A stretch of DNA of 64,000 bases from Beaufortia kweichowensis (Eukaryota > Chordata > Actinopteri > Cypriniformes > Gastromyzontidae). This document shows, in pieces, positions 14,791 through 35,963 of this stretch. The notes under the pieces are model-generated. The model ran no database searches and had not been told where the DNA came from. It saw nothing but the letters and a program-made list of their open reading frames with translations. Each line of letters starts with the position of its first letter. Position 1 is the stretch's first letter. The translations under genes and the position numbers were made by a program. The stretch lies in NCBI GenBank assembly GCA_019155185.1, contig CM032807.1, forward strand, positions 552,001 to 616,000, read 5' to 3'.

Positions 14791-15779
14791 ATTGTATGTG
14801 TAGGTACATATAATTGTGAAGAAATATGTGCATGAATGTGCAACATTTGTTCTGTAATAATGGCAGAAACACACAATCTTTAGTCATGAGAGGTCATGAA
14901 CGCTGGACTCTCTCATAGTTTGTATTTTCTCAGCATTAGCACTCATTACTGTAAGAGTACAGTGATTTATACATGCGACTGGGATTACACACAATGCCTA
15001 ATGTGCTTATGATATAAACCGCTCTGGAGAACGGTGGTCTGTATATGAATTCATATTTACACAGCTTGAAATGCACTTTCCTGTAGTGTCAGATTGTTTC
15101 ATCATTTGCTTCGTGATAGGACACTAAATGTGGTTTAAATGGACATGCGTGTAGTTCAGGAATGTTAAACGTAATGAAATCACTGGAGATTCTCCTCCTC
15201 ATGCAAACTCACTTCAACACATTCATCAAAGTCTCTGTGTTAAAGGCTCATTTGTAGCACAGCTGTTTCTATAGATGATGTGTTGAATAAGAGGAAAATC
15301 CTAAATAACTTGTGTCTAAAGGCCATGAACAATCCATCCAGGGAATGTATAGCATTACACAACGGGTGTGTCTGCAATCTTCTCACCTCAATGTGATGTG
15401 AATAAAGGAGAACTTTACCAAAAATGCTAAATCTGTCCTCATTTAAACCCCAATGCTATTCCAAAATGTGATATTTTAAAGTAAAGTCAAACAGGTTCTG
15501 ACAGTGAAAGTGAATAGACGATAGAAATGGTTTGGGTGGCACGTGAAGATGTGTTTCAGGACTAATGAACAAGAAACTCAATACATAACAGCAGCTGAAC
15601 GCTTTGGAGAAACATCTCTCAAATGCTTCTTTCATATCTGCCAATCAAAAGTCACAGTTCCTGCATGAACATTTTTGTATCGTAAAGACACACAATGATG
15701 TTTAGCATTTAAACAACAGAACGTTTCTCGTCTTTATCCATCATTCCCATCCTCTTAAACACTTGCATAAGCAGTTATT

Positions 15780-15940
15780 AAAGGAATTTTATCATTAATT
15801 AATCCTCATGTCATGTCAAACCTGTATGACTTTCTGCAGAACACAACACTGATCCTCATTGATTTCCATTGTATGAACACAAAACCACTGAGACATTTCT
15901 CAAAATATCTTCGTTTATGTTACACTGGCTTTTTAAAGAT
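15780..15940. repeat. Foldback-type dispersed element, copy 2
   Basis: Matches the family at 3150-3370 and 28378-28612. It opens with AATCCTCATGTCATGTCAAA and CCTGTATGACTTTC, followed by CTGATCCTCATTGATTTCCA, TATGAACACAAAACCACTGA and GACATTTCTCAAAATATCTT. It is truncated before the second arm. Confidence 0.75.
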
Positions 15941-17341
15941 AGACTGATGCTTTTTGCTACCAATAAGTGTCTACTTTTACTTCTCCGTTCAGCAGACCTT
16001 TATTTCAAATTGTTTCATGTCATGTGACATCAACGAGAACACACTGCTTGACAAATTCATAAAAGCGTATTTGTCATCTTTATTATGTCTTTGTTGAACT
16101 GCATTGAACACAAATCATCCCTGACTGCATTTCCTGCGACACGATGTCCTCTAGTGGAATTCCTGCGCCGGACACAGACGTCTCAATCTGTGCGGTTCTG
16201 CCAAACGCAGCTGGCTATGACATTAACACCGGGCCATGACTGACACAAACCTCGGCCTTGGGCCGGAGCCTCCGGGGGCCACCGCAGTACATTCAGCTCT
16301 GCTTTTGGCCGCTTGATTTACCGTCCTCAGTGGCTGAGCGTTGATCCATTTCCCCTTTCAGTTTGCTCACAGGGCACCCCAACAAAACGTCCCCCAGCAA
16401 TATATTTGCTTTATGATTTCCTGAGGAGCTCGTGAAGGAAAACAAGGCCCGCTCCTCTGCACCTGTTCCAGTTAATGTGCGGCCCGGTCCGGCGGACTCT
16501 GGGGATTTCACAGGCCTTAACGTGAATCCTGCAGATGAGTTCCGGGCCGATCAGCGGGTGGACGAGACGGATAGCGCTCGTCTGGCCGCGTGTGTCCGTT
16601 TAACGTGCTGCTGAGACGGGGGTCCGGTCCGAGTCCCGCTGTGTGTGCGGCAGTAACATGTGTGCTGACTGTTTGTGGAAAGTAACGCTGACATTCATAA
16701 GGCAAATGTTCGGAGGTTTACGGGCTTTTTACATGCTGCAGATGTGAATAACGTGAATCACTTTCCATGTCTCGTTTTATCAAAGATTCTTTTCACAGTT
16801 CATATTTATTAGACCACCAACATTTCTGTCTAACTCTTAACTGTTCAATCTAATTCAGGACACTGAATCTATCTGAACAAGAAATATCTTTATTTAAGTG
16901 TGCTATTAGTATACTTCTTTAAAAGAAAAGAAAAAGATGATAAATCTCCTTCTGATGTAGCTACACTTAAAACTACACTTTTATATACCAAACAAAAAAC
17001 ATTTGTAAGAGTTTTGATAATCCTTGAATTATTGACACATAAACAACAATTATCTGTCACATTTTAAATGTATAAATATATATATTGTCATAATTGCCTT
17101 TTAACATCTATGTGGATCAATGACAAATATAGTCCAAGAAAAATCTTTTAAAAATCTAGTTTTAAAACATTTAATATTGGTTTCATATGTGTTTCCATTT
17201 TTTATATAATTTTAATTGTTGATTTAATGATTTAAACAAATTGTAAAAGTGTTTTTTATTTATATATATTTTTTGTTATGCTGAAAATATATATAATATA
17301 TGAGAAACATTTTGGTCAAGTGACTCTAAACCTTGGACCGG

Positions 17342-17372
17342 TACACACACACACACACACACACATATATAT
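17342..17372. repeat. Short CA/TA microsatellite
   Basis: A run of ACAC dinucleotides followed by ATAT. It is short and simple, with no other feature attached. Confidence 0.9.
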
Positions 17373-19318
<1,946 letters not shown>

Positions 19319-22030
19319 GAAAATTTGCTATTTACAAAAAATCAGATAACAGTGATAATATTTACAAATATCTGATATTAGTGATATTTATATGACTGAA
19401 ATCTATTGAAATGTTTCTCACATTAGATCACATTTTCCAGTAAATTAAAATGAAAGAATGAAGTGTACAATCTGCACCCACCACATTTCAATAGCCATTA
19501 AAAGACACAGGTGGTAAAAGAAAAAAGAGCCTCATTTAAAAGACTCTGTTCTCATATGAAAGTGTCTTTCTGTCAGTCTGTGGGCTGAAGGCTAATAATC
19601 CAGCAGCTGTATTTCACCAATGAAACTTCACGACACGTTCAGTAAAAGAGACTCACGGCTTTCTTGAATATCTCTTCACCACAGACACACCAAAAACACA
19701 TTTCTGCTCTCTCGTATAAATCAATGAATGAAGAGTTGAACGCTTCGCTGTATTGTGAAGAAGTGCAGTTTATGACATACTTTTTTATCTCTCAGATTTT
19801 TAAACAACTGCATTAAAACACTGTAAAATTGATTCGACATGTCTTTTAAAGGCCGTAATGAAAAGAACTGTGGAGGTTTCATTCTTACAGGACTGCAGTC
19901 TCTCGGGTTATGTGTCTATTTAAGCAGATGTTTAGGACGACCGGTCAAACTCTGAAATTCCTGAATTGGAAATGTTGTAAAAGAATTCTTCACCAGTTCA
20001 ACATCTATAGATGGTTTCATACGAGTTCTCATTCTGTGACATAATCCTCTCCTAACTATAATTGAAACCATGTTAAGATGTAGAAACATAAACACTGTTC
20101 ATTTATTCCTGTCACTTTATTTTATATGTGACGGACTAGATTGTGGGATTATAGCCAATGAAAATGACCTACAACATGCAGATTATGAGATCTGCTCCCA
20201 GTCCAAACCAAAAGGGATTTTTTGACGCTTGTTAAAGTTAAAATGCAGTTTCAGGTCTTTTAGACTTACTACAAATCTTTCCGTCTCAATTGCTCTCTGT
20301 TTTCTGTACGGTGCATAATTATACTTACAATAAAACACTTTTGATTTCATGTTGTCATGCAGTATATATATATATATATATCTAAAATCAAAACTTTTTG
20401 ATACATGTTCTTGGTCTTATTATGAACGATTCATTGGTTTGTGTTATTCCAGAAAGAAAATGTTTGTCTTTGTAATTCCCAAAAGGAAAACCGACGTAAA
20501 AAGCAGTGTGAAATGAAAGTGTTTCAATATTTAAGCAGCATGACTGTAAACCATCTGTTTTCCCCAGTGAAACTCCCATGATGAGATCTACTGCAGCATC
20601 TAACCTCAATAAATACAGTTCATCCTCAGAGATTTCCATCTTCTTGTCTATCAACATTATATTTGGGAGTGTCTCGTGCCAAACGGTGACCTGTGTCTGT
20701 CATCAGAGATTTATCAGTAAACACAGACGTAAATCAGTCCGGACTCCATCTCATTATTACAGCGTTGCGTTGTGGCTGGATTGAAACCGGTTAACCGCGG
20801 GATGTAGCCGGTAAACTTTCCCAGCTTTTTTGCCCGTTTTTCTTTGGACTTGGATGGTTTGGACGGCCGGCGCCTCTTAAAGTCCCGTCTTCATCTTGAC
20901 TGTACTGATGGGACTCAGTCTGTCAGACATTCAACAAAAGCAGCTTGTGTTAATGCTCATACCATCCACACGGGTTATGACCTTAAACGTCTGTTTAAGA
21001 TCCTTCTCTTTAGCCAAGCTTTTACAGAGAAACCTCATGTCCCGCCTTAAGACACTCACTTAAACAACAATCAAGTTGTGATCCATAAGGAACGACAATT
21101 TTATTGCGCTCGTAAAAACTTTGCCATTGCTCTGAAACACGCTGGCTTTCCAACTGCATGAGATGCATTTGATATGAATGAGATTGTTTTTTAAGGTCGG
21201 GGATTTTCCTGCGAGTCTCTCCGGGCGGGAGCAATAGGGAAAAGCAACTCTGTTCAAATATTTGTCAACCCCCATTAGAAACATTTAATAGTAATACAAT
21301 TTACGACCGCACGTTCCTGCCAGAGAGACGCATCATTGTGGAAATGCTCATAAATGCTACCAGTGTTTTGAATTATTATCAGAACATAAAACCCAGCACG
21401 AGGGACGTTACATCCAGGGTTGATATTAAGAAATCACCGTTTAATTCTTCATACGGTAAATACTCATGCAGTGATGGAAAAATATTAGCAAACCTTGTGA
21501 TGTTTTTAGTACATATACCTCCTCTTTTCCAATCCTTTACATGATAAATAATTCCTGTGATGGGATGATGGGAACAGACAGAGCAGAGCAGTAAATCAGA
21601 CGTCTTTCTTCAGGAAGTTCAGTGATGGCAGCAGAAGGTTCTTCAAGAATCCACAGAAGCAGCACGTCCAATATTCCCTTCCCATATGGCAGAGAGAGAA
21701 TAAGAGTTACTATCTGGAGACAACTAAAGAAGACATCTTGCCTTATTCCTTATACAACTTCTTACAGCTATTTTATTATATCTCAAAATGATTCAAGTGT
21801 TTAGAAGAAAATATATTTCAAATATATATCAGGCAGTGGCAGGTGTGTATAATATTTTTAGATTCTCTCTTATTTTTAGACCTCTTCCACAAACACTTGA
21901 CATCATAATACAATAAAAAATCCTTTTCTTTCCTCTACAGGTTCTTATCTAACACTGTGAAACATTGTAAACGTAGTAAAGCACTTCTTCATACTATTGT
22001 TGATGTGTCGCTTCATTGTCTCTTAATATT
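19319..22030. other. Intergenic DNA, no gene; island at 20780-21330
   Basis: Contains a short TA run (20363-20381) and a GC-balanced island at about 20780-21330, with several small overlapping frames on both strands and no splice evidence. The island is a candidate conserved non-coding element. The rest is ordinary AT-rich sequence. Confidence 0.45.
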
Positions 22031-22081
22031 TGTAAGTCGCTTTGGATGAAAGTATCAGCTAAATGCCTAAATGTAAATGTA
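22031..22081 (+). mobile_element. SINE/LINE 3-prime tail fragment
   Basis: Reads TGTAAGTCGCTTTGGATGAA followed by AGTATCAGCTAAATGCC and an AAATGTAAATGT end. This is the tail shared by many teleost SINEs and their partner LINEs, and the same tail occurs at 58843-58895 in mia3. The upstream tRNA-like head is not recognisable, so this is a truncated copy. Confidence 0.65.
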
Positions 22082-28081
<6,000 letters not shown>

Positions 28082-28377
28082 GTGTCACTATAGACATCAC
28101 CATCATCATCATGATGAACAGGTGCTGCACAAATGTGAGGGGCATGAAACTGATACTGTGTTTCCTGCAAACTGACAAACGTGCTAATTAATCCTGATTT
28201 TCTTCCTCTTTTTCCTCTTATTGTTTTCCATCTGTTTGTAAAGTCCACACTGAGACAGAGCGATGGGAATAAAGTCTCTTCTGCATACAGAGAAAGCAAA
28301 TGATGAAAACAAACACCTTTAAACCAATATAACAAATCACAAGTCAGCTGTGACTTAATATTGAATATTAACATTTT

Positions 28378-28612
28378 TGGGTGAAGTGAAGAATTAATGA
28401 GATACTTTTGTCATCGTTTATTCATCCTCATGTCAAACTTGAATAACTTTATTTCTTCAGCAGAACACAAAAGAAGATATTGTGAAGAATGTTGATAATC
28501 AAACACTGATCTCAAACACTTTCTCCAAAGCTCTTTTTTTTGTGTTTCACTGAAGAAAGAGACACATACAGGATTATAAACACACATGAGAGGAAATGAT
28601 GAACTATCACTT
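28378..28612 (+). repeat. Foldback-type dispersed element, full-length copy
   Basis: Begins TTGGGTGAAGTGAAG and ends GAACTATCACTTTAA. The two halves are loose inverted counterparts: TTTATTCATCCTCATGTCAA near the left end pairs in sense with CACATGAGAGGAAATGATGA near the right end. Internal words GAACACAAAAGAAGATATT and TGTGTTTCACTGAAGAAAG also mirror each other. This is the most complete of the copies here (others at 3150-3370 and 15780-15940). Confidence 0.75.
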
Positions 28613-31600
28613 TAATCTCACAGTATAACAAACCGTTTTTTAACCGTGTCAGTAAAATACTGTGCGATTAATTTGCCTTTATAAAAACAGCATGAAATTG
28701 AAATGCTTTTCTATTTTAACATGGATTCATCATCTGTTATAAAGAGGATTTTCCTTTACTTCACTGTGATGACGGTTTAATACCGTGATTATTTTGTTAT
28801 TAAAAGAACTAAAGTCAGTATGAGTTAAAGGTGTCCGAACATTTTTGTTGACTTTTTCTTTACTAATAAAAGTATTTGTTTTGTGTGTGTGTGTGTTTTA
28901 CTTTATACATCATGAGTTAAAGAGATGTGTTGGGTCTGTCGTCTGGGCTGTAAGTCATATCTGACATTGTTGTCTTTTGTGTCCAGATCTTTCCCGCATC
29001 CTGTCCAGTGAATCTCTGCGAGGGGACGTATCCATGAAGAGCCATGCGAGACCCTTCAACTGCAGGCCGAAATTTACTGTCAAATAATGGATCACTGGGG
29101 AACGAGAGAGAAACAGAAATAAAGAGCAGAAAAATGGCTGACAGAGAAATTTACTACACTTCCAAGAAACTGCTGGAAGACCTTATAGACGCTTTTCCAT
29201 TTAACTCCAACGGCCTGTTGACCAGAATGTGTGATTATCTTGTTTCATGTCAAATGTGCAAGTGGCTGATTCCCTGACAATTTGTCCTGTGGGTCGAAGG
29301 AACACGCAATAAAAAGCGGACACGGCTTTTCGTGACTCGACTTCAGGGTCATTAGCGGTTTTGACGTTTGGGGCAGAAGCGGCGTCCAGCGGACCTCTGG
29401 TTAACGCTGGACGCTTGCGGTTTCATTTGTTATTTTTACAGGGAACTTTTGTCCACGTCGGCCGTGCGGACTAAAGGGTGGGTCTCCAGATCTGAGTGAT
29501 TTATGAAGACGAGTAAAGAGGCCACGCGGTCGACGGCGCCGTCACATACAGGGGAGGAGTAAACCGCATCAGGACGTCAGGCGAGCGATGGCCAAACCTG
29601 CACGCCGAGGGCCTCTTCATGACAAGGAAATGAAATCTAGCTGCTGTCCGCTGGGATGAGGAGCGCTGGGAGGAAGCGAGCACATTTCCATCAAGTGAAA
29701 GCTGACAGGGGAAAGTCTGCGTATTTCATCCAGCACATGTTTTGCAAGTGCAAAGAGCCAAAACTCTTACAATTTTTCATCTTATTATTTTGTTACCCTG
29801 ACTTTACCCAATAATGTTGTACGTGTAGCCGCGTGCACCTGCATTAGAGACTCCATCTCCAGATGTGAGATCAGTATGAGATCAAGAAAACACTTCATCT
29901 AAAACTCTATCAAACAGAACAACACAACAGTTCATTTCTGAAAGCCTAGAGAATCCATGTTTTCACATAATGCTTGATTTCATTCACATTACAGTCTAAA
30001 TGAAATCTTAAGTAATACCTGGATGTATTGTAAACAGAAGTGTATGTTATTCCAAATAAAAACTTCATCTTTCATAAAATTGACTTACTCCACCACATTT
30101 TCCTTCCAATTGATGTTACCAAGTCCTCTTATTTTTCCACCAATCCACGTCAACCATCTGTCATACAGAGACCACAATCCAATTTTATCTTCAGGATTAA
30201 TATAATGACATATTATCTTTCACTGCAAATGTCAAACTTAAAATAAAACGTTTTTCTCAAAGGTTTTCATCATACTGATCATCACGTGAGGTCTCTCTCA
30301 AAGTGTTTAAAGCATTTGTTAATGTTTAAATATTACTTGAAAATTAAAATAAATCACTATTTGATGTTCTTTAAAGAGTCATCTCTTCTTCATTTGATGG
30401 GTATTATTACTTCTGGCTTGTGTATTTTAACTCACAGAATCCTATAAAGTATGTTTCCTCTCAAAAACAAAATATATAACTTGTGTATAGACTGATATTT
30501 TTCTGATATCTGGACTCTATCAACAGGACTTTAAACAGATGATTCAATATATTAATAATAAATACATTCTGTGAGAATTTATAATTCAAGTTTTGACTGA
30601 AAATGTCAAGTCCATAATGCTAAAAATTCACTCATAATAACATAAGAAACAATAACTAATAATTATCTCCAAGAAAGTTTTCTATATGAAACTCTTTTAA
30701 TTTTGCAAAACAGCATGTTTTTATTATTCTGTAAAAATGCAGACGGATATCTTAAGAAGTCAACATTCAGACCCACCAACTAAATACAAAAAAACCTAGT
30801 TTTCACATCTGAATGGTTTTTTACAGTAACATTGTTCAACAGTGGTGAAGTGAGTGAAGTGTGTTGAGTTTCGGGTCTGTTAGTGTGATCTGAGGTTCAT
30901 GAGCTGCAGGTCACCGGACCACCAGCGAGACTCTTTCACTGCACAGCACATTAAAGACGCACCTCCAACATTTATGTTTTGAAGCATTGAGCTCAAGTCA
31001 AGCTCAACATCTCTCTGGATCACAGCGAGGAATCTCAACATAAAGCAACATTTCCATGATTCATACTAATAATCCATTTCAAAAATATTTTTTTCTAATG
31101 AAAGAAATTAATATATTAGCACGATGATAATTTTGTAGTAATTTCAAACAATGAAATATATATATATATATATTTGATGTGTACTGTATTTCTGACATCT
31201 GTGCAGTAGTTCTGACATTTTTAAAATAATTTCATTCCTTCCCTTTGAAATAATACAGTATGTGAGTATTTAGTTGAAATGCTTCTGAAGTGAATGATGA
31301 TCTGTGTAATTGGGTTTATTTTTGAACATCCGCACACATGCTTTTAGTCTGTAATTGCTCATTTACAGATAAGATGTCAAAGGTCCCATCAGGACGCTCT
31401 CCTGCATGTAATTCATTTGGTTTTATATGTGAGGAACGTGTTGAAGAAAAGGTTTTGCTGGAAGCCGCGGTTTATCGGAAGTGATTAGTGTTTATTAAAA
31501 GCCGCAGTGACGTGCACGAGCAGAATGGCCACTAGCTGACGCCCCAGAGAGGTAAACAAAGACAGGAAGATCAAATAATGCATTCATCACATTCCCTGGG

Positions 31601-32488
31601 GCTCGAGGCCAAGTTCATGTCAAATCCATAATAAGGAAAGTATCCCGGTTTCCCCACACGCACGTCACGCTCTGCTGGAAATCTGCGCAGAGGATGTATT
31701 GATATTCCTGGTGCTTCCTTTCTCACAAGCTCAATATGGGTCCCGTCACATCTCCAGTAGCGGCGTTCATCCCTCCCCACACCATTAAACACACAATTGT
31801 AAACCATTAGGCTGCCAAAACGGGCCTTTTGTTTTGTGTTTGGGTTCGAGTTTGTGTGCTGAGTGCATAAGAGGGCCGGTCGTTTGTCTTGCCTGGAAAA
31901 CAACAAGATTTAAGAGGTAATGACAGTCAGCAAAGACAAAACCATACAGCTGCCAATGAAAGAGTTAATCAAAGCTACTGATGACATGAGAATATATGTT
32001 TTCTGTATCAGAGGAATATTGACATCTGAGCTGATCAATACGATGAAAGCCTTTGATAAAGAAACTTTGATTGACATTTGCAAAAGTTTTTCCTTAAAAT
32101 CCTCATTAAATGAGAACTGTAAGTAGGTCTACAACTAGAAATGATGAGAGTCACTTTTCCAGAAACAGAAGTATCACATTTCTGGTCCGGTGTGGAAATA
32201 ACTGTGTGGTGGCCAAAGACTCTGTGATGTTAACAGAGACGAGGGAAAAGACTCGTCAACTTAAAAACAATCAAAGTTCAGTGCTAAAATGAGAGAGAAT
32301 CACACACAGACCCGAGCAGGTTCAGATCATCAGACTCTTTTCTTCTCTGACACTGAACACGTGTCTTCTGTTCTCTCTCTCCTCTCACTTTTGACTTCAT
32401 AAAACCTGTCAGAAATGTTCAGGTCACAACCTACAATAAAAAAGAAACAAGAAAAGAAATTTGGCTTAAATGAAATGTTTAAATATTT
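28613..32488. other. Intergenic DNA with dispersed repeats, no gene
   Basis: Contains GC-balanced islands at about 28980-29740 and 31380-31910, a family A copy at 30250-30650 and a short TA run near 31151-31172. A 111-codon minus-strand frame at 31571-31906 has no recognisable domain or splice context. A family A end fragment lies near 32015-32095. Confidence 0.45.
30250..30650 (+). repeat. Dispersed element family A, long copy
   Basis: Carries the first-half words (GTGAGGTCTCTCTCAAAG, AAAGAGTCATCTCTTCTTCA) and the second-half words (TTCTGGCTTGTGTATTTTAA, TGTATAGACTGATATTTTTC, TGATATCTGGACTCTATCAA, TTCAAGTTTTGACTGAAAAT, GTCAAGTCCATAATGCT). It therefore links the partial copies at 14577-14790, 35180-35470 and 49965-50235 to the terminal-repeat copy at 23725-24190. 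Confidence 0.75.
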
Positions 32489-32939
32489 TACAGTACTAGT
32501 CAAAAGTTTAGACACAACTGACAGAAATATCTCTCATGATCTCACAAATCTTTTAATCTGAAGGTGTGAAAAAATACAATTGTGCCAACGTATTATTTTT
32601 TTAATTTACAAAATATTTTTAAAATGTGTTACTTGTATGAAATAATGAATAAAATCAGTCAGTAAGAGTCAGAAATTTCTTCAGTTCTGTTTAAAAATCT
32701 TCTCAGATTGAGACCTCAAGAATGATAAAATGGATGATAAAATATTAAAAATGATTTTATAATTCTAGACAAAGTGTGACTACTTTTAAAGATGGTCAAA
32801 TATAACATAGTGTTGGTTTATTTTGGATGTTTTTAGTCACGACATAATTCCCACAGTTACAACTGTGTTATTTCGTGGTAGGATAATAGAAAAATATAAC
32901 AGTAAGTGTGTGTTTCCAAACGTTTGACTGGTACTGTAT
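32489..32939. mobile_element. MITE with CAGTAC/GTACTG terminal inverted repeats, copy 1
   Basis: The left end is TACAGTACTAGTCAAAAGTT and the right end is AACGTTTGACTGGTACTGTA, which is its reverse complement apart from a few changes. The outermost TA could be a TA target duplication, as in Tc1/mariner-like insertions. The interior (about 400 bases) is non-coding. A second copy in opposite internal orientation lies at 41408-41875. Superfamily is inferred only. Confidence 0.8.
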
Positions 32940-35179
32940 ATCTTATAAAATGCTTAATGAATAATAAATGAATGATGTGTGTGCAGATGAGAGAATGAAT
33001 GTGTGTGTTGTGGTGAGTTATTCACAGTCTTAATGAGGTGAAATGAAATCTCTGGGTGTTCAGTTTCAGCTGTCTCAGCCAGACGCCCATATTCACCACA
33101 GTCACGGAGCGAGACGGGCGAGTACTGCGGGGTGTTAAACGGAAAGTCCCAAAGAATGCACTCGTCTCTATTGCAGATTGTTATTTAATGATTTAATTCA
33201 TTAAGCAAATCAATTGGATTGCATCATTACCTTCAGGACGAACCGGTCATCCATGTCCTACAAATGTGATTCTTGTAAAACAGAAAAGGGCACCATTTAT
33301 TAACTGTGAAAGGTCAGAAACATACACTGGTATCCAAACACATACACATGAAATGGAGCTTTGCATGAGTTCTGGCTATGATTCTGAATTTCCCACCCGT
33401 CACTCCTTCAGCGTGTTCAGCGTGTTTGTGATTAATAACTCATGGAGGAACATATAGGCGGGCGTGCACACAGCAGTTCCTTTCAGAAGTAAATAAGGCC
33501 CATTAACACCATATGGCAGCAGTGCCACACAAGTCGATCGGCTTAACTTGAACTCAATTACACACGTAGAACTCAAGGCAAGACACATCCTCAAGACGGC
33601 AATTTCTGACTCACATGAACACTGTATTTCATTATAACTTAAAAAAAAATCCCTGGCCGGTTAAATTCCTTCCAACTGCTCCGTGAGATTTTATACTGGA
33701 AAAAAAACTACAGGGAATACAGGAATAAATGTTCTCATATTAGGGAAATATGGCAATAGAAAATAATATATGGCAATAATCCCGTGCAATACGTAAAGAA
33801 AATATATAAGAAATAATGAATTAGTGCTATGGGTTGGCTATGAAAACTAGTCATAAATTCTATGATGTATATTGTATATGTGAATTATTCAACACTCTTT
33901 AATAATGGACCATCACAAAGATCCGAGTTGTGGACAATATTATCAGAAAACTACTTTAACAATAATAAAAGACTTCAGTTCATGATGAATCTGCTTTAAC
34001 ACATGAGTTGTGATTCGTCACATATGATACATGAATGTTAAAACAGTGCAGAAAGTCCCCGAGCTGCCAGCAATGAATCAAAATCCAGCTGCTGTGGAAA
34101 AAGAAGAAGCTGAATCATTACTTTCAGATGAGAAAAAACATCTCATGTAAAATTCATTGCAAGATTTGATATGCAGCAGTAAATTGGCACAAATTATTAA
34201 TTTGAGATGAGGGTCTGCTAAATCTATCAGTGTGTTATTCTAAGCAGCACTAAATAATGAAATAAACGATCATGGAAAAGCAGCGAGGCTGAAAATCTGA
34301 TGGTTAAAAAACCATTTAACAGCAGTTTACAAGAGCATAACATAAAATCATATTATTGTATTATCATATTATAAACCAAATCAAGTGCTATCAGGTGTTA
34401 TTGTTTAAATATTAATAATAACAATGTCAACTTTGATTATTTTCTTTTTTCCTATTTTGCAGAGTTAGTACAATTGTATAGTAATACTGTCATCCTCACA
34501 GTCTCCTAGTGTGTGTAATTCACATCTTTCTCCAGCAGAGGGCTCACGTCATTACGTCATTACGTCTGGATACCTGTTTATATTTTACCTGTTGATAGAC
34601 ATCAGAAAAATATCAGTCTGTACACGAGTTATCTATTTTAAATAATGAATATATATGAATGTGTTATTGAGATGAAACATATTGACATCTGAGCTATATC
34701 AGTATAAAGAAAACCTTTGATAAAAACTTTATTTCATGATAAGCAAGTTGTGTTTAGTGTGTGTTTTGAATGCACTTCCGTTTCCTACTAGAGTTTTAAA
34801 ACATTTCCACCTTTTTTGCACCAACTTTATTTCTCACCTTTTGTTCTTTAAACAGAGATGCAAATCCTGCACAATCTGTATTTGTGTCTTTGAACATCAG
34901 CCCTACACAACATCTTGACAGAGTCTCGACAATAACACTCGTTTTTCTGTCAGCTGAGAATGTCACACAAAACACAAGCCAAAATTTACACTCTGTCTCA
35001 AACAAACTCAATGACACACAGCTGTTTATTACCATCATTAAACAGCTCTTCTATAACAGGCAAAAGTTCAATAAAGTTCACGACTGTTCCGCTGTTCAAA
35101 CACTAGATGGCAGTCGAGTCTCAGACATGAGTTACATTGTGTTCACCTGCTCATGACAATTTCATGCAAGTGTTACTAT

Positions 35180-35470
35180 TAAAATCAAGTTTTCATCAGA
35201 CTGAGAGTTCAGATGGTTTAAATCCTCATGTGAGTCTCTCTTAAAGTTTTTACAGCATTTGTTTCTGTTTAAATCATGATTTTTCATAGTCAGATAAAGT
35301 GCTGTTTTCAGAATTATAACAGTCCATATTCCTCATAAATGAACAATAAAATAACTATTTGATGTTTTATTAAAGAGTCATCTCTTCTTCATTTGTTGGG
35401 TTTTATTAATTCTGGTTTGTGTATTTTAATTCACAGAAATCCTACAAAGTATGTTGATTATCTAAAATAT
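35180..35470 (+). repeat. Dispersed element family A, partial copy
   Basis: Very similar to 14577-14790 and extends further: after AAATCATGATTTTTCATAG and CAGATAAAGTGCTGTTTTCA it continues through AAAGAGTCATCTCTTCTTCA, GGGTTTTATTAATTCTGG and TTTAATTCACAGAAATCCTA before diverging. The 34580-34740 fragment, in the opposite orientation, carries CCTGTTGATAGACATCAG. Confidence 0.75.
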
Positions 35471-35892
35471 ATTTTATATTTTATAATTTATATTGTATAT
35501 TATAATGTATATTTTTTGCAGTGTGTTGATTGACAGCTGACTGTTATACACAGTAATGTAATGTTGCACAGCTCTTATAAATAGCTCATTTATTGTGATT
35601 GTTTCATATTTCCGGCTAAAATTAGATCTGGGACATGTGGCTGGATCTAAAGTGGGAAGCGTGTTAGCATTACATCTAAATACAGAGCGATTTATTTCAG
35701 CTATGCAAGGACAGATTTTCATTATGACTCTCATTACAACAGTCAAATTCAGTCGTGATATTACTGCTTCTGTTTACTGGGAATATAACAACCAGCACAC
35801 ATACTGTATATAGATTGAGTTGATTGTGAAAGGACTGATGGGGACTGATATCATCCAACAATATCGTCCTAAACTCCTTTTTCACCCCTGGT

Positions 35893-35963
35893 TGAGTCAA
35901 ATATGGACAAACCTAACCGTTGGGTTAAATGAATCTAGTAAATGTCCATATTTGACCCACCCA
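35893..35963. repeat. Small inverted-repeat element
   Basis: GAGTCAAATATGGACA on the left and TGTCCATATTTGACCCA on the right are inverted copies around a central AACCGTTGGGTT. The same GGGTCAAATATGGACA word appears at 26460-26476, so this is a dispersed element and not a one-off hairpin. Confidence 0.6.

Larger units (their letters stand above)
13496..17341. other. Intergenic DNA with dispersed repeats, no gene
   Basis: Holds a partial copy of a dispersed element family (14577-14790), a foldback fragment (15780-15940) and a GC-richer island (16120-16700) that is a candidate conserved non-coding element. Overlapping open frames on both strands at 16293-16705 are explained by base composition. 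Nothing in this stretch has exon structure. Confidence 0.45.

Noticed and set aside
31571..31906. 111-codon minus-strand frame in the gene desert
   Set aside because: No recognisable domain, no convincing splice sites; sits in a GC-balanced island better explained as non-coding.
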